Assembly (NCBI RefSeq): GCF_018687515.1
Contig: NZ_CP061294.1
Coordinates: 62,001-126,000 of the forward strand
Direction of reading: 5' to 3'
DNA from: Polynucleobacter sp. MWH-Spelu-300-X4
GTDB taxonomy: Bacteria > Pseudomonadota > Gammaproteobacteria > Burkholderiales > Burkholderiaceae
DNA length: 64,000 nucleotides
Positions within the stretch are counted from its first letter, which is position 1. Every line of letters starts with the position of its first letter. A program made the position numbers and the translations under genes. Positions 9,204 to 21,116 of the stretch are shown one piece after another. Under the pieces are notes generated by a model. It made no database searches. It had not been told where the DNA came from and worked only from the letters and a program-made list of their open reading frames with translations.

Positions 9204-9827
9204 GTGGCACGTTACATAGGCCCTAAAGCCAAACTATCTCGTCGGGAAGGTACCGACCTTTTTCTAAAGAGCACACGTCGTTCTTTAGCTGACAAATGCA
9301 AGCTTGACACTAAGCCAGGTCAACATGGCCGCACATCTGGTGCGCGTACATCTGACTACGGTAATCAATTGCGTGAAAAGCAAAAAGTTAAACGTATTTA
9401 TGGCGTTTTAGAGCGTCAATTCCGTCGTTATTTCGCGGAAGCTGAGCGTCGCAAAGGTAATACAGGCGAAAACTTGCTTGCATTGCTTGAGTCACGTTTA
9501 GATAACGTTGTATATCGTATGGGTTTTGGTTCTACTCGTGCTGAAGCACGTCAATTAGTGTCACACAAGGCTATCTTGTTAAACGGTAATGTTGCAAACA
9601 TTCCTTCTATGCAAGTTCGTCCTGGTGATGTGATTGCGATTCGTGAAAAAGCTAAGAAGCAAACTCGTATTCAAGAATCATTAGGTCTAGTTGCTCAGTC
9701 TGGTCAAATCAGCTGGGTATCTGTAGATGCAACTAAATTAGAAGGCACATTCAAGCAAGCCCCTGATCGTGAAGACATCGGTGGCGATATCAATGAAAGC
9801 TTGATCGTCGAACTTTACTCACGTTAA
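9204..9827 (+). CDS. rpsD: 30S ribosomal protein S4
   Basis: S4 nucleates 16S 5'-domain assembly and can autoregulate the alpha operon. I choose the GTG at 9204 ([20 protein letters not shown]), 207 residues, the family length, with AAAGGAAAAA just upstream. An in-frame GTG at 9156 would add 16 unrelated residues. The S4 RNA-binding fold is seen around residues 95-160 ([25 protein letters not shown]). The 86-nt gap before it is the largest in the alpha block. Confidence 0.97.
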   Translation: MARYIGPKAKLSRREGTDLFLKSTRRSLADKCKLDTKPGQHGRTSGARTSDYGNQLREKQKVKRIYGVLERQFRRYFAEAERRKGNTGENLLALLESRLDNVVYRMGFGSTRAEARQLVSHKAILLNGNVANIPSMQVRPGDVIAIREKAKKQTRIQESLGLVAQSGQISWVSVDATKLEGTFKQAPDREDIGGDINESLIVELYSR

Positions 9828-9852
9828 TGCGTCGCCCTTTTAAGGAAAAAAT

Positions 9853-10833
9853 ATGCAAAACACACTGCTGAAGCCGAAAATTATTTCTGTTGAAGCGCTT
9901 GCAGAGAACCAAGCGAAAGTAGTTATGGAACCGTTTGAACGCGGTTATGGTCATACTTTGGGTAATGCCTTGCGCCGTGTGCTTTTGTCGTCCATGGTAG
10001 GTTGTGCTCCAACTGAAGTTAGCATTGCTGGCGTCGTTCACGAGTACTCAACAATTGACGGCGTTCAAGAAGACGTTGTTAACCTATTATTGAACCTCAA
10101 AGGTATTGTTTTTAAATTACAACAACGTGATGAAGTAACAATCAACTTGCGCAAAGAAGGCGCTGGTGTTGTTACTGCTAAAGATATTGAATTACCACAC
10201 GATGTGGAAATCATTAATCCTGATCACGTGATTGCTCATTTGTCTGCAAATGGCAAATTGGATATCCAAATCAAGGTTGAAAAGGGACGTGGTTATGTTC
10301 CAGGTAACGTGCGTAAATACCAAGATGAGTCTTCAAAGACTATTGGTAGCATCGTTCTTGACGCATCATTTAGCCCAGTAAGCCGTGTTAGCTACGCAGT
10401 TGAGTCAGCTCGTGTTGAACAGCGCACAGACTTAGACCGTTTAGTTATGACAATTGAAACTAATGGTGTTTTGACTCCAGAAGAAGCAATTCGTCAATCT
10501 GCAAGCATTTTGGTTGATCAATTAGTTGTATTTGCACAACTTGAGGGTACTCAAGCTGCTGGTGATGCTGCTCCTAGCCGTTCACCTGCTGTTGACCCAA
10601 TGTTGATGCGCCCAGTTGATGATCTAGAGTTAACAGTTCGTTCTGCTAACTGCTTGAAAGCTGAAAATATTTACTACATCGGCGATCTCATTCAACGTAC
10701 TGAGAACGAGTTGCTTAAAACTCCAAACCTTGGTCGCAAGTCATTGAATGAAATTAAAGACGTTTTGGCCGCTCGCGGTCTGACCTTAGGCATGAAGCTA
10801 GACAACTGGCCGCCTGCTGGTCTTGAGAAATAA
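9853..10833 (+). CDS. rpoA: DNA-directed RNA polymerase subunit alpha
   Basis: Alpha dimerises to start RNA polymerase assembly and its C-terminal domain contacts UP elements and activators. The 326-residue protein contains the N-terminal dimerisation domain ([19 protein letters not shown] near residue 36) and the helix-hairpin-helix C-terminal domain ([14 protein letters not shown] near residue 258, [18 protein letters not shown] near residue 296). Both domains are complete. It lies between rpsD and rplQ. Confidence 0.98.
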   Translation: MQNTLLKPKIISVEALAENQAKVVMEPFERGYGHTLGNALRRVLLSSMVGCAPTEVSIAGVVHEYSTIDGVQEDVVNLLLNLKGIVFKLQQRDEVTINLRKEGAGVVTAKDIELPHDVEIINPDHVIAHLSANGKLDIQIKVEKGRGYVPGNVRKYQDESSKTIGSIVLDASFSPVSRVSYAVESARVEQRTDLDRLVMTIETNGVLTPEEAIRQSASILVDQLVVFAQLEGTQAAGDAAPSRSPAVDPMLMRPVDDLELTVRSANCLKAENIYYIGDLIQRTENELLKTPNLGRKSLNEIKDVLAARGLTLGMKLDNWPPAGLEK

Positions 10834-10851
10834 TAGAAAGGAAGCGCCACC

Positions 10852-11238
10852 ATGCGTCACGGAAACGGACTTCGTAAATTAAATCGTACATCCTCACATC
10901 GTTTAGCGATGTTGCGCAACATGTCTAATTCATTGTTGCAGCACGAGGTTATTAAAACAACTCTACCAAAAGCAAAAGAATTGCGTCGTGTAGTTGAGCC
11001 ATTGATCACTTTGGGCAAAAAAGACAATTTGGCAAATCGCCGTTTGGCTTTTGACCGTCTACGTGATCGTGAAATGGTCACTAAGCTTTTCACAGAGCTT
11101 GGCCCACGTTATGCAGCACGCCCAGGTGGTTACTTGCGTATCCTTAAGTTTGGCTTCCGCGTTGGTGATAATGCACCGATGGCTTTAGTTGAGCTTGTTG
11201 ATCGCCCAGAGATCGCTGAAGAAGCGGCCGCTGAGTAA
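10852..11238 (+). CDS. rplQ: 50S ribosomal protein L17
   Basis: L17 lies near the peptide exit tunnel. The 128-residue product starts [17 protein letters not shown] and contains [22 protein letters not shown] near residue 85, both typical. It has an AAAGGAAG ribosome binding site. It is the last gene of the ribosomal block; a strong terminator follows after 22 nt. Confidence 0.98.
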   Translation: MRHGNGLRKLNRTSSHRLAMLRNMSNSLLQHEVIKTTLPKAKELRRVVEPLITLGKKDNLANRRLAFDRLRDREMVTKLFTELGPRYAARPGGYLRILKFGFRVGDNAPMALVELVDRPEIAEEAAAE

Positions 11239-11260
11239 GAGTTAGAGATGTACTCTGTTA

Positions 11261-11288
11261 AAAAAGCCTGGTGATGCCAGGCTTTTTT
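11261..11288 (+). terminator. Rho-independent terminator of the ribosomal block
   Basis: AAGCCTGG (11264-11271) pairs perfectly with CCAGGCTT (11277-11284) around a 5-nt loop, followed by a T run to 11288 and preceded by an A run. It ends the rplN-rplQ unit and isolates it from cutA. Confidence 0.93.
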
Positions 11289-11308
11289 ATTTGGAAGATA
11301 ATCGCAGC

Positions 11309-11638
11309 ATGACTCAAGTTTTTTTAGTAATCACTACGGTACCAACTCACGATGAAGCAATGGCTTTGTCTCGACAAGCTGTTGTTGAAGGTTTTGCGGT
11401 ATGTGCCCAGATTCAGGCACCATGCCAATCGGTTTATCAGTGGCAAGGCAGCATCGAGGAGGCAAAGGAGTATCCGATTCACTTTAAAACCAATCAACGG
11501 ATGCATCAAGGTTTAAGAGACTTTATTGCTAGAAAACATTCTTATGATGTTCCTGAGATTATTAGCATTCAGGCGGACATAGTTAATGAGTCTTATGCAG
11601 CATGGCTAGATGCGAGTTTAGATAAGCAAGGTCAGTAA
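11309..11638 (+). CDS. cutA: CutA family divalent-ion tolerance protein
   Basis: CutA proteins are small ferredoxin-like trimers linked to divalent metal tolerance in enterobacteria; their biochemical role is unsettled. The product from the ATG at 11309 (MTQVFLVITTVPTHDEA) is 109 residues. An in-frame TTG at 11291 exists but lies against the terminator, so ATG is preferred. Family features are the CAQIQAP-SVYQWQG segment near residues 32-46 and the YDVPEII motif near residue 80. The stop is 4 nt before dsbD, a pairing common in proteobacteria, and the two are probably cotranscribed. Confidence 0.93.
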   Translation: MTQVFLVITTVPTHDEAMALSRQAVVEGFAVCAQIQAPCQSVYQWQGSIEEAKEYPIHFKTNQRMHQGLRDFIARKHSYDVPEIISIQADIVNESYAAWLDASLDKQGQ

Positions 11639-11642
11639 TGGT

Positions 11643-14967
<3,325 letters not shown>

Positions 14968-14976
14968 AGATGTTTT

Positions 14977-14991
14977 ATAGGTTAGACCTAT
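14977..14991. promoter_or_regulatory. 6-3-6 perfect dyad between engB and cytochrome c4
   Basis: ATAGGT-TAG-ACCTAT is a perfect inverted repeat 10 bp upstream of the engB start. Its size and place would suit a dimeric regulator controlling engB, but a 12-bp match can arise by chance and no regulator is known to me for this sequence. Confidence 0.25.
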
Positions 14992-15016
14992 TGTAAAATC
15001 TCTCGTCGATAATTAG

Positions 15017-15045
15017 TTGTTAAATCAAAAATAAAGATTTTTATA
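15017..15045 (+). promoter_or_regulatory. candidate promoter of the cytochrome c4 gene
   Basis: TTGTTA (15017-15022) and TTTATA (15040-15045) are 17 bp apart in an AT-rich stretch 40 bp before the ATG. A shifted TATAAA (15042-15047) would give 19 bp. Moderate match only. Confidence 0.4.
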
Positions 15046-15084
15046 AAAATTCTTATTGCGTCATTTAAATAGGGTGAGTGCACA

Positions 15085-15750
15085 ATGCGTCAAACAATTT
15101 CTGCCACATTAAAAACTTTGGTTCTTGCAGCTGGTCTTTCATTAGCTGCAATGACATTTGCAAATGAACCTGTTGCTGCAACTGCTCCAGATGCCGCAAA
15201 AGGTGAAGCTTTATATAACAATGGCGATGCTAAACGTGGTGTAGCGGCTTGTATGGGCTGTCACGGTGCCAATGGTGTTAGCGGTGGGGGTGCTTATCCT
15301 AAGTTGGCTGGCCAACATGCTAGTTACGTTGTGAAGCAATTAAAAGACTACAAAGCTGGTAAAGATCGTCCAAATGCAGTGATGTCTGCTTTTGCAGGCT
15401 TATTGTCAGATGAAGATATGGCAAACGTAGCTGCTTATGTATCAAAACAAACACCTGGTCTTGGCACAGCTAAGAACAAGGCAAGTATTGAACTAGGCCA
15501 AAAGATTTATCGTGGCGGTATCGCTGGTAAATCAGTAGCAGCTTGTGCTGGTTGCCACGGTCCTAATGGTTCAGGTATCCCTGCACAGTTTCCACGTATT
15601 TCAGGTCAATGGCCTGAGTACACAGAAGCTCAATTAGTAGCTTATCGTGCTGGTGATCGCAAAAATAGCGTTCAGATGAGTGCAATTGCTGCAAAAATGT
15701 CTGATGCGGAAATCAAGGCTGTTGCAGATTACGTTGCGGGCTTGCGTTAA
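15085..15750 (+). CDS. Diheme cytochrome c4
   Basis: A periplasmic electron carrier of the cytochrome c4 type, which in proteobacteria passes electrons from the bc1 complex to terminal oxidases. There is a signal peptide (residues 1-26, cleaved after TFA), then two tandem c-type domains with haem sites CMGCH (56-60) and CAGCH (154-158). Distal methionine candidates are the Met in AVMSAFAGLL and in VQMSAIAAKM. It ends at a terminator and is followed by resB-ccsA, which mature this class of protein. Length 221 is typical. Confidence 0.93.
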   Translation: MRQTISATLKTLVLAAGLSLAAMTFANEPVAATAPDAAKGEALYNNGDAKRGVAACMGCHGANGVSGGGAYPKLAGQHASYVVKQLKDYKAGKDRPNAVMSAFAGLLSDEDMANVAAYVSKQTPGLGTAKNKASIELGQKIYRGGIAGKSVAACAGCHGPNGSGIPAQFPRISGQWPEYTEAQLVAYRAGDRKNSVQMSAIAAKMSDAEIKAVADYVAGLR

Positions 15751-15773
15751 TCACTTAATAATTCGCATTAATC

Positions 15774-15810
15774 AAAGCCCACGAACAGATGTTTGTGGGC
15801 TTTATTTTTT
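15774..15810 (+). terminator. Rho-independent terminator after cytochrome c4
   Basis: AAAGCCCACGAAC (15774-15786) pairs with GTTTGTGGGCTTT (15791-15803) with one G-T wobble and a 4-nt loop; TTTATTTTTT follows at 15801-15810. The resB start at 15822 is close, so resB needs its own promoter or read-through. Confidence 0.9.
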
Positions 15811-15821
15811 ATAGCTAAGGT

Positions 15822-17978
15822 ATGAGCAGTAGCAAAGAAACTATTTCTAGTCATTTAAGAAAATTTAACAAAGCCAGTGTAGAGCTTCTGTCTTCTATGC
15901 GCTTTGCTATAGCGTTATTAACCATCATTGCCATTGCTAGCATTATTGGTACGGTTATTAAACAAGGCGAACCTTATCCAAATTACGTGAATCAGTTTGG
16001 ACCGTTCTGGGCTGAGATTTTTAATGGCTTAGGTTTATTTGCTGTGTATACAGCTTGGTGGTTCTTATTAATTTTGGCCTTCTTAGTTGTTTCAGTATCT
16101 TTTTGCGTGTTCCGAAATGCACCAAAAATGTTGGCTGATATTCGCTCTTGGAAAGAGCAAATTCAAGAAGGTGGTATGCGTGCCTTGCATCATCATTTTG
16201 AGTTTCCAATTAAAGGAGCACATCAAGAGGCAGCTACTCAAATCGCCAATCGTTTTTTAAAAGACGGTTATGCAGTTAAAACACAGCTTGCATCTGACCA
16301 TTCAAGAGTTATTGCAAAGAAGGGCGCCGCTAATAAGTGGGGCTACATCTTGGCACATAGCGCCATCGTTTTAATTTGTCTAGGTGGTTTATTGGATGGT
16401 GATTTATTTACGCGCGGACAAATTTGGTTTGGTGGCAAAAGCGTTTTACCTAATGACACACAAGGTATGTTGGTCGCCAATATTCCAAGTCAACATAAAT
16501 TAAGTGCTTCCAACCCAAGTTATCGAGCAAATATTTTTGTTCCTGAGGGGGGCACTAGTGCCACTGCATTATTAAATGCAACTAATGGCAGCATTATTCA
16601 GGAGTTGCCATTCTCAATTGAGTTGAAGAAGTTCAATGTTGAGTATTACAGCACTGGGATGCCAAAGTTGTTTATGAGTGAGGTTGTCATTAAAGACCTT
16701 GATACTGGTGAACAATCTGAGGCCAAAATTAAAGTTAATGAGCCTTTTATACATAGAGGTGTTGCTATCTATCAGTCAAGCTTTGAAGACGGCGGCTCAA
16801 AGCTTAAATTGCGTGCTTATCCTATGCAGGGTGCTGGTAATTCTTTAACAGGTAGTTTTGTTGTTTCTGGTGAGGTGGGCCAAAGCACATCGTTAAAGTC
16901 TAAAGAAGGTTCAAGCTATACCCTAGAGTTCAGCGGCTTTAGACCCACTAATGTGGAGAATGTCGCCAATGCATCTGGTCAATCTGATGCGAGGGGTGTT
17001 GCCACTCAGGCGCAAGACAGTGGTTTGGTTAACATATTGAATCACCAATTGGGTTCCGCAGGTAAAACTAGTAAGACAAAAGAATTAAGAAACGTTGGCC
17101 CGTCTGTGCAATATAAGTTACGTGATGCGGCAGGACAAGCTCGTGAATATAGCAATTACATGCAGCCGCTAAATTTAGATGGCATGCCTACTTTCTTATT
17201 GGGTGTTCGAGAAAGTGCTGCGCAAGAATTCCGTTATTTACGGATCCCTGCAGATTCTGATTTAAGTTTAAAAGAGTGGATGATGTTAAGAACTGTTTTG
17301 CATGATTCAAATGCAAGACAAAAAGCTGTGCAGAAATTTGCTGACAAATTAGCTAAACAGCAAAATTTTGCACAGTCACCGGCAGTGTTAAAACAACTGC
17401 AGGAAAGCGCTTTACGTTCTATTGAATTATTTTCAGGCGATGCGCCATTTGCTATTACTCAAGCTAAAGAATCTGGCGCCATGCCAGGTGGCTTTGCCGC
17501 CTTGGGTGGTTTTATTGATGCAGCTGTTCCACAGGCAGAGCAGCAAAGAGCTACTGAAGTTATTCTCAAGGTTTTAAATGGTGTTATTTGGGAGTTGTGG
17601 CAGGATGCTAGAGCCAGGTTAGGTCTGCCATTAGCTAAAGAAGATGAGGCTAGTCAGCGTTTTATTCAGATGGCGACTTCTGCATTGTCTGATGCCAATT
17701 TTTATCCAGCGCCTTTGAGTTTTCAGTTAGAAGACTTTACTGAAGTAAAAGCAAGTGTATTTCAGGTAACTAAATCTCCAGGCAAGAGCATGGTGTATCT
17801 AGGTTGTTTACTTTTAACCCTAGGTATTTTTGCGATGTTCTATTTACCTGAACGTAGGATATGGGTGCGTAGCCTGGCTAATGGCAAACAATTATTCGCT
17901 ATGTCGGCATCGCGCAAGACATTGGATTTTGAGCGAGAATTCAATAAATACCAGGAAGATTTTAAAAATGAGCACTGA
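15822..17978 (+). CDS. resB: Cytochrome c biogenesis protein ResB (Ccs1)
   Basis: ResB works with CcsA in system II cytochrome c maturation, exporting and presenting haem for ligation to CXXCH. The 718-residue protein has hydrophobic helices near residues 27-50, 68-92 and 175-193, a large periplasmic region, and a last helix near residue 650 (MVYLGCLLLTLGIFAMFYLPERR) followed by a cytoplasmic tail; this is the ResB plan. The VAIYQSSFEDGG segment near residue 311 is family-like. Its last 11 nt overlap ccsA, which suggests translational coupling. The size is at the upper end for the family. Confidence 0.92.
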   Translation: MSSSKETISSHLRKFNKASVELLSSMRFAIALLTIIAIASIIGTVIKQGEPYPNYVNQFGPFWAEIFNGLGLFAVYTAWWFLLILAFLVVSVSFCVFRNAPKMLADIRSWKEQIQEGGMRALHHHFEFPIKGAHQEAATQIANRFLKDGYAVKTQLASDHSRVIAKKGAANKWGYILAHSAIVLICLGGLLDGDLFTRGQIWFGGKSVLPNDTQGMLVANIPSQHKLSASNPSYRANIFVPEGGTSATALLNATNGSIIQELPFSIELKKFNVEYYSTGMPKLFMSEVVIKDLDTGEQSEAKIKVNEPFIHRGVAIYQSSFEDGGSKLKLRAYPMQGAGNSLTGSFVVSGEVGQSTSLKSKEGSSYTLEFSGFRPTNVENVANASGQSDARGVATQAQDSGLVNILNHQLGSAGKTSKTKELRNVGPSVQYKLRDAAGQAREYSNYMQPLNLDGMPTFLLGVRESAAQEFRYLRIPADSDLSLKEWMMLRTVLHDSNARQKAVQKFADKLAKQQNFAQSPAVLKQLQESALRSIELFSGDAPFAITQAKESGAMPGGFAALGGFIDAAVPQAEQQRATEVILKVLNGVIWELWQDARARLGLPLAKEDEASQRFIQMATSALSDANFYPAPLSFQLEDFTEVKASVFQVTKSPGKSMVYLGCLLLTLGIFAMFYLPERRIWVRSLANGKQLFAMSASRKTLDFEREFNKYQEDFKNEH

Positions 17979-19158
17979 TTATTCAAGTACTACTCAAGGC
18001 GGCTGGTCTCAAACACTAAAGAGAGTTGTTGTAACTATTTTTAGCGGCTTGGGCTGGCTCGACTATTTCTTCGCTTGTGTTTTATTGGGCGCTGCCATTT
18101 TTGCTGAGATCAAGTTTTCGGCATACATGGATGGTTATGAGCAGGCCATTCTATTTGCTGCCGTACCCGTGTTATCTGTTTTAGCTTGGGGTTGGTCTCC
18201 AATCAGAAATTTGATGATTGGCGCTGCTGGTTTAGCGCTATTAGCAATTTATTTTTATCAAACACCTGATGGTGGATCTTTAGCTAGAGCTGAACAAGCT
18301 TTCTTCTTGAAGTACATGTTATCTAGTCAGTCTGCTATTTTGTGGATGAGTGTTTTATTCTGCTTAAGTACATTGTTTTATACCTTGGCATTCGCATTAA
18401 GAGCTCAAGCATTAGGCCCTACGGCTTCTAAGTTGTCATGGGCTGCTGTACTGATTGGCGTGACTGGGATGTTGGTACGTTGGTATGAGTCGTATTTATT
18501 AGGGGCGGATATTGGACACATTCCAATTTCTAATCTTTATGAAGTATTTATTCTTTTCTCTCTGATTACCGCTCTATTCCATTTGTACTATGAAGCGCGT
18601 TATCAATCATTGGTGTTGGGTGCATTTGTTCTCTGGATTATTGTGGCTGCTGTGGGTTTTATTCTTTGGTACAGCATAGCTAGAGGCGCTCATCAAATTC
18701 AACCGTTGGTCCCAGCATTGCAGAGCTGGTGGATGAAGATACATGTGCCTGCAAACTTTATTGGTTATGGCACATTTGCATTAGCGGCCATGGTGGCAAT
18801 TGCTTATTTATTAAAGCAGAAAAATATTCTGGCAGATCGCTTGCCTAGTTTAGAGTTGCTAGATGATGTTATGTACAAAGCGATTGCAGTTGGTTTTGCT
18901 TTCTTCACGATTGCCACGATTTTAGGCGCTTTATGGGCAGCTGATGCTTGGGGTGGTTATTGGAGTTGGGACCCGAAAGAAACTTGGGCGTTAATTGTTT
19001 GGTTGAATTACGCGGCATGGTTGCACATGCGTTTAATGAAGGGTTTGCGTGGTGTAGTTGCCGCTTGGTGGGCATTGGTTGGCTTGCTTGTAACTACTTT
19101 TGCATTCTTGGGCGTGAATATGTTCTTATCAGGCCTACATAGCTACGGTACGCTTTAA
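17968..19158 (+). CDS. ccsA: Cytochrome c biogenesis protein CcsA (CcmF/CcmC superfamily)
   Basis: CcsA is the membrane partner of ResB and carries the haem-handling tryptophan-rich motif; here AWGGYWSWDPKETW at about residues 327-340. From the ATG at 17968 (MSTDYSSTTQGG) the product is 396 residues with about nine hydrophobic segments. AGGAAG at 17953-17958 is the ribosome binding site, and this start gives an 11-nt overlap with resB; the longer open frame from 17830 lies inside resB and is rejected. Some lineages name this subunit CcsB. The haem-coordinating histidine candidates are in GHIPISNLYE and KIHVPANFIGYG. Confidence 0.93.
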   Translation: MSTDYSSTTQGGWSQTLKRVVVTIFSGLGWLDYFFACVLLGAAIFAEIKFSAYMDGYEQAILFAAVPVLSVLAWGWSPIRNLMIGAAGLALLAIYFYQTPDGGSLARAEQAFFLKYMLSSQSAILWMSVLFCLSTLFYTLAFALRAQALGPTASKLSWAAVLIGVTGMLVRWYESYLLGADIGHIPISNLYEVFILFSLITALFHLYYEARYQSLVLGAFVLWIIVAAVGFILWYSIARGAHQIQPLVPALQSWWMKIHVPANFIGYGTFALAAMVAIAYLLKQKNILADRLPSLELLDDVMYKAIAVGFAFFTIATILGALWAADAWGGYWSWDPKETWALIVWLNYAAWLHMRLMKGLRGVVAAWWALVGLLVTTFAFLGVNMFLSGLHSYGTL

Positions 19159-19182
19159 CCAATGAATTAAGGAACCTAGAGA

Positions 19183-19205
19183 TGCCGCAACCAATGGTTG
19201 CGGCA
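19183..19205. terminator. hairpin between convergent ccsA and lysA
   Basis: TGCCGCAACC and GGTTGCGGCA form a perfect 10-bp stem around a 3-nt centre, midway between the ccsA stop (19158) and the lysA stop (19212). No T run follows on either strand, so it is either a weak terminator or an mRNA 3'-end stabiliser for both genes. Confidence 0.55.
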
Positions 19206-19211
19206 AAGATT

Positions 19212-20498
19212 TCACGGCAATAGTCTTTCGTTGGCGAATAAACTTTCAATAGTTTCACGTTCACGAATCAAATGGACTTGAGAACCATCTACCATTACTT
19301 CGGCAGCTCTACCCCTCGTGTTGTAGTTCGAGCTCATCGTAAAGCCATAAGCGCCTGCTGACAAAATAGCGAGTTGATCACCTGGTTTAACAGCTAGTGC
19401 TCTATCTCTTCCTAACCAATCACCTGATTCGCAGATAGGCCCTACGATGTCGTAGGTTAATGTTTCTGTATTGGTATTGGTTTTTACTGGAACAATCGCG
19501 TGATAAGCCTCGTACATGGCCGGGCGCATCAAATCATTCATAGCGGCATCAACAATACAGAAGTTTTTTGTTTCGCCAGGCTTGAGATATTCAATACTTG
19601 TTAATAAGAGACCGGCATTACCAACCAGTGATCTGCCAGGCTCAAATAAGACCTCTAAATGACCGTAGCCTTTTTGTTCAATATGATTGAGCAGCGTATT
19701 GGCAAAATCAGTAATCGCCGGTGGTGTTTCATCTGTATAGCTAATGCCGAGACCGCCACCAATATCTAGATGATGAATCTTGATGCCGGCGGAGTCGAGC
19801 GCTTTAATTAAATCTAGAACGCGATCTAGGGCGTCTAAATAAGGACTGATTTCAGTAATTTGTGAGCCGATGTGGCAATCGATGCCAACAATTTTGCAGG
19901 AGCTCATTTTGGCTGCTTCTTGGTATGTTTTTAAAACATCGTCATAAGCAATGCCGAATTTATTACCTTTAAGACCAGTAGAAATGTATGGGTGTGTTTT
20001 AGGGTCAACGTCTGGATTGACCCGTAAAGAAATCGGCGCAACGACACCTAGTTCTGATGCCACTTCATTTAAACGAGTTAACTCAGGGATGGATTCGAGG
20101 TTGAAACATTTAACGCCTGCTTTTAGCGCAGCAATCATTTCTTGTTTGCTTTTGCCGACTCCAGAGAAGACAACTTGATTGGCTGACCCGCCCGCTGCCA
20201 ATACTCTGGCTAATTCACCGGCACTCACAATATCAAAGCCGGCCCCTAATCTTGCAAAAAGGTTAAGGATTGCCAAATTACTATTGGCCTTCATAGCATA
20301 GTGAACACGGGCGCGATGCTCGCCATTAGGCTTTTTGCAAGCAGCCTCATAAGCATTAAAAGCATCACTTAAGGCTTTTTTGCTGTAAACATAAGTTGGG
20401 GTGCCAAATTGCTTAGCAATTTGATCAAGAGGTACTTCTTCAGCGCACCATGTGTGGTTTTTCTCAGAAAAACCATTTAATACAGGGATCAAGCTCAT
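19212..20498 (-). CDS. lysA: Diaminopimelate decarboxylase
   Basis: LysA is the PLP enzyme that decarboxylates meso-diaminopimelate to lysine, the last step of lysine synthesis. The 428-residue protein has the PLP lysine (Lys70 in HYAMKANSN), the HIGSQI and LDIGGGLGI phosphate-binding segments, EPGRSLVGNAG, and the catalytic cysteine in ICESGDWLG near residue 354. Its ATG overlaps the stop of lptM by 4 nt, the usual lptM-lysA coupling. Confidence 0.97.
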   Translation of the reverse strand: MSLIPVLNGFSEKNHTWCAEEVPLDQIAKQFGTPTYVYSKKALSDAFNAYEAACKKPNGEHRARVHYAMKANSNLAILNLFARLGAGFDIVSAGELARVLAAGGSANQVVFSGVGKSKQEMIAALKAGVKCFNLESIPELTRLNEVASELGVVAPISLRVNPDVDPKTHPYISTGLKGNKFGIAYDDVLKTYQEAAKMSSCKIVGIDCHIGSQITEISPYLDALDRVLDLIKALDSAGIKIHHLDIGGGLGISYTDETPPAITDFANTLLNHIEQKGYGHLEVLFEPGRSLVGNAGLLLTSIEYLKPGETKNFCIVDAAMNDLMRPAMYEAYHAIVPVKTNTNTETLTYDIVGPICESGDWLGRDRALAVKPGDQLAILSAGAYGFTMSSNYNTRGRAAEVMVDGSQVHLIRERETIESLFANERLLP

Positions 20499-20662
20499 TT
20501 TTGTTCCTTAGCTGGCGGCCATTGTTTCTCCATAGGCTCAGCTTTTTCTGGCGGATTAGGCGGTGGTGGCACATTCGGTAAGGTCAAGGGTCCACGTACC
20601 CCGCATCCTAATAGGGATAATGCCGCACAAAAAATGAAAGTCCTAGCTACAATAAAACGCAT
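20495..20662 (-). CDS. lptM: Small lipoprotein LptM (YifL family)
   Basis: A 55-codon gene. The product begins MRFIVARTFIFCAALSLLGCG: a short hydrophobic signal with lipobox LLGC (Cys20), followed by GVRGPLTLP and a proline-rich stretch (VPPPPNPPEK). The CG-x-RGPL pattern after the lipid cysteine and the position directly before lysA match LptM/YifL, a lipoprotein reported in E. coli to assist maturation of the LPS translocon LptD-LptE. It overlaps lysA by 4 nt. It is easily missed because of its size. Confidence 0.85.
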   Translation of the reverse strand: MRFIVARTFIFCAALSLLGCGVRGPLTLPNVPPPPNPPEKAEPMEKQWPPAKEQK

Positions 20663-20721
20663 ATTTATTAGTTTAATAATTGATTACTGACTATAGCATG
20701 GCACACAACGAAAAGATTGAT

Positions 20722-21096
20722 ATGACAAACCAAGAAGTTGAAGTACTTACTGATGCAACATTTTATGCGGTTGCAGAAAAAACTTTACGTTCTATTGAAG
20801 CTTCTTTAGAAGAAGCCTTTCAAAAAACGGATCTTGATTTGGATATATCTCGCCAAGGAGGTAATGTTGTCAATATTCAGTTTGAAGACAAAAGTGTCAT
20901 TGTTGTAAATACTCAACCGCCTCTTCAGGAGATTTGGGTAGCAGCTAAAGAGGGTGGTTTTCATTATCGTTGGGCCGGCACTTTAGCAAACCCTTTATGG
21001 CTAGACACTAAAACAGGAGCTGAACTATTTAGTGAGATCAGCCGTTTATCTAGTCAGCAAGCAAAGACGCCATTGAAAGTGGTCTTTGCTCGCTAA
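20722..21096 (+). CDS. cyaY: Iron-sulfur cluster assembly protein CyaY (frataxin)
   Basis: Bacterial frataxin binds iron and modulates IscS activity in Fe-S cluster assembly. The acidic first helix (EKTLRSIEASLEEAFQKTDLDLDIS) and the beta-sheet core with QEIWVAAKEGGFHYRW and a W-LDTKTGAELF segment are diagnostic. I start at the ATG at 20722 (MTNQEVEVL, 124 residues), with a GAAAAG upstream; an in-frame ATG at 20698 would add 8 residues. It is divergent from lptM and convergent with mrcA, 20 nt away. Confidence 0.92.
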   Translation: MTNQEVEVLTDATFYAVAEKTLRSIEASLEEAFQKTDLDLDISRQGGNVVNIQFEDKSVIVVNTQPPLQEIWVAAKEGGFHYRWAGTLANPLWLDTKTGAELFSEISRLSSQQAKTPLKVVFAR

Positions 21097-21116
21097 ATAC
21101 TGATACTTTATGTACT

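Noticed and set aside
17830-17967. Longer CcsA starting inside resB
   Set aside because: The extra 46 residues overlap the resB C-terminus in another frame; the ATG at 17968 has AGGAAG 9 nt upstream.
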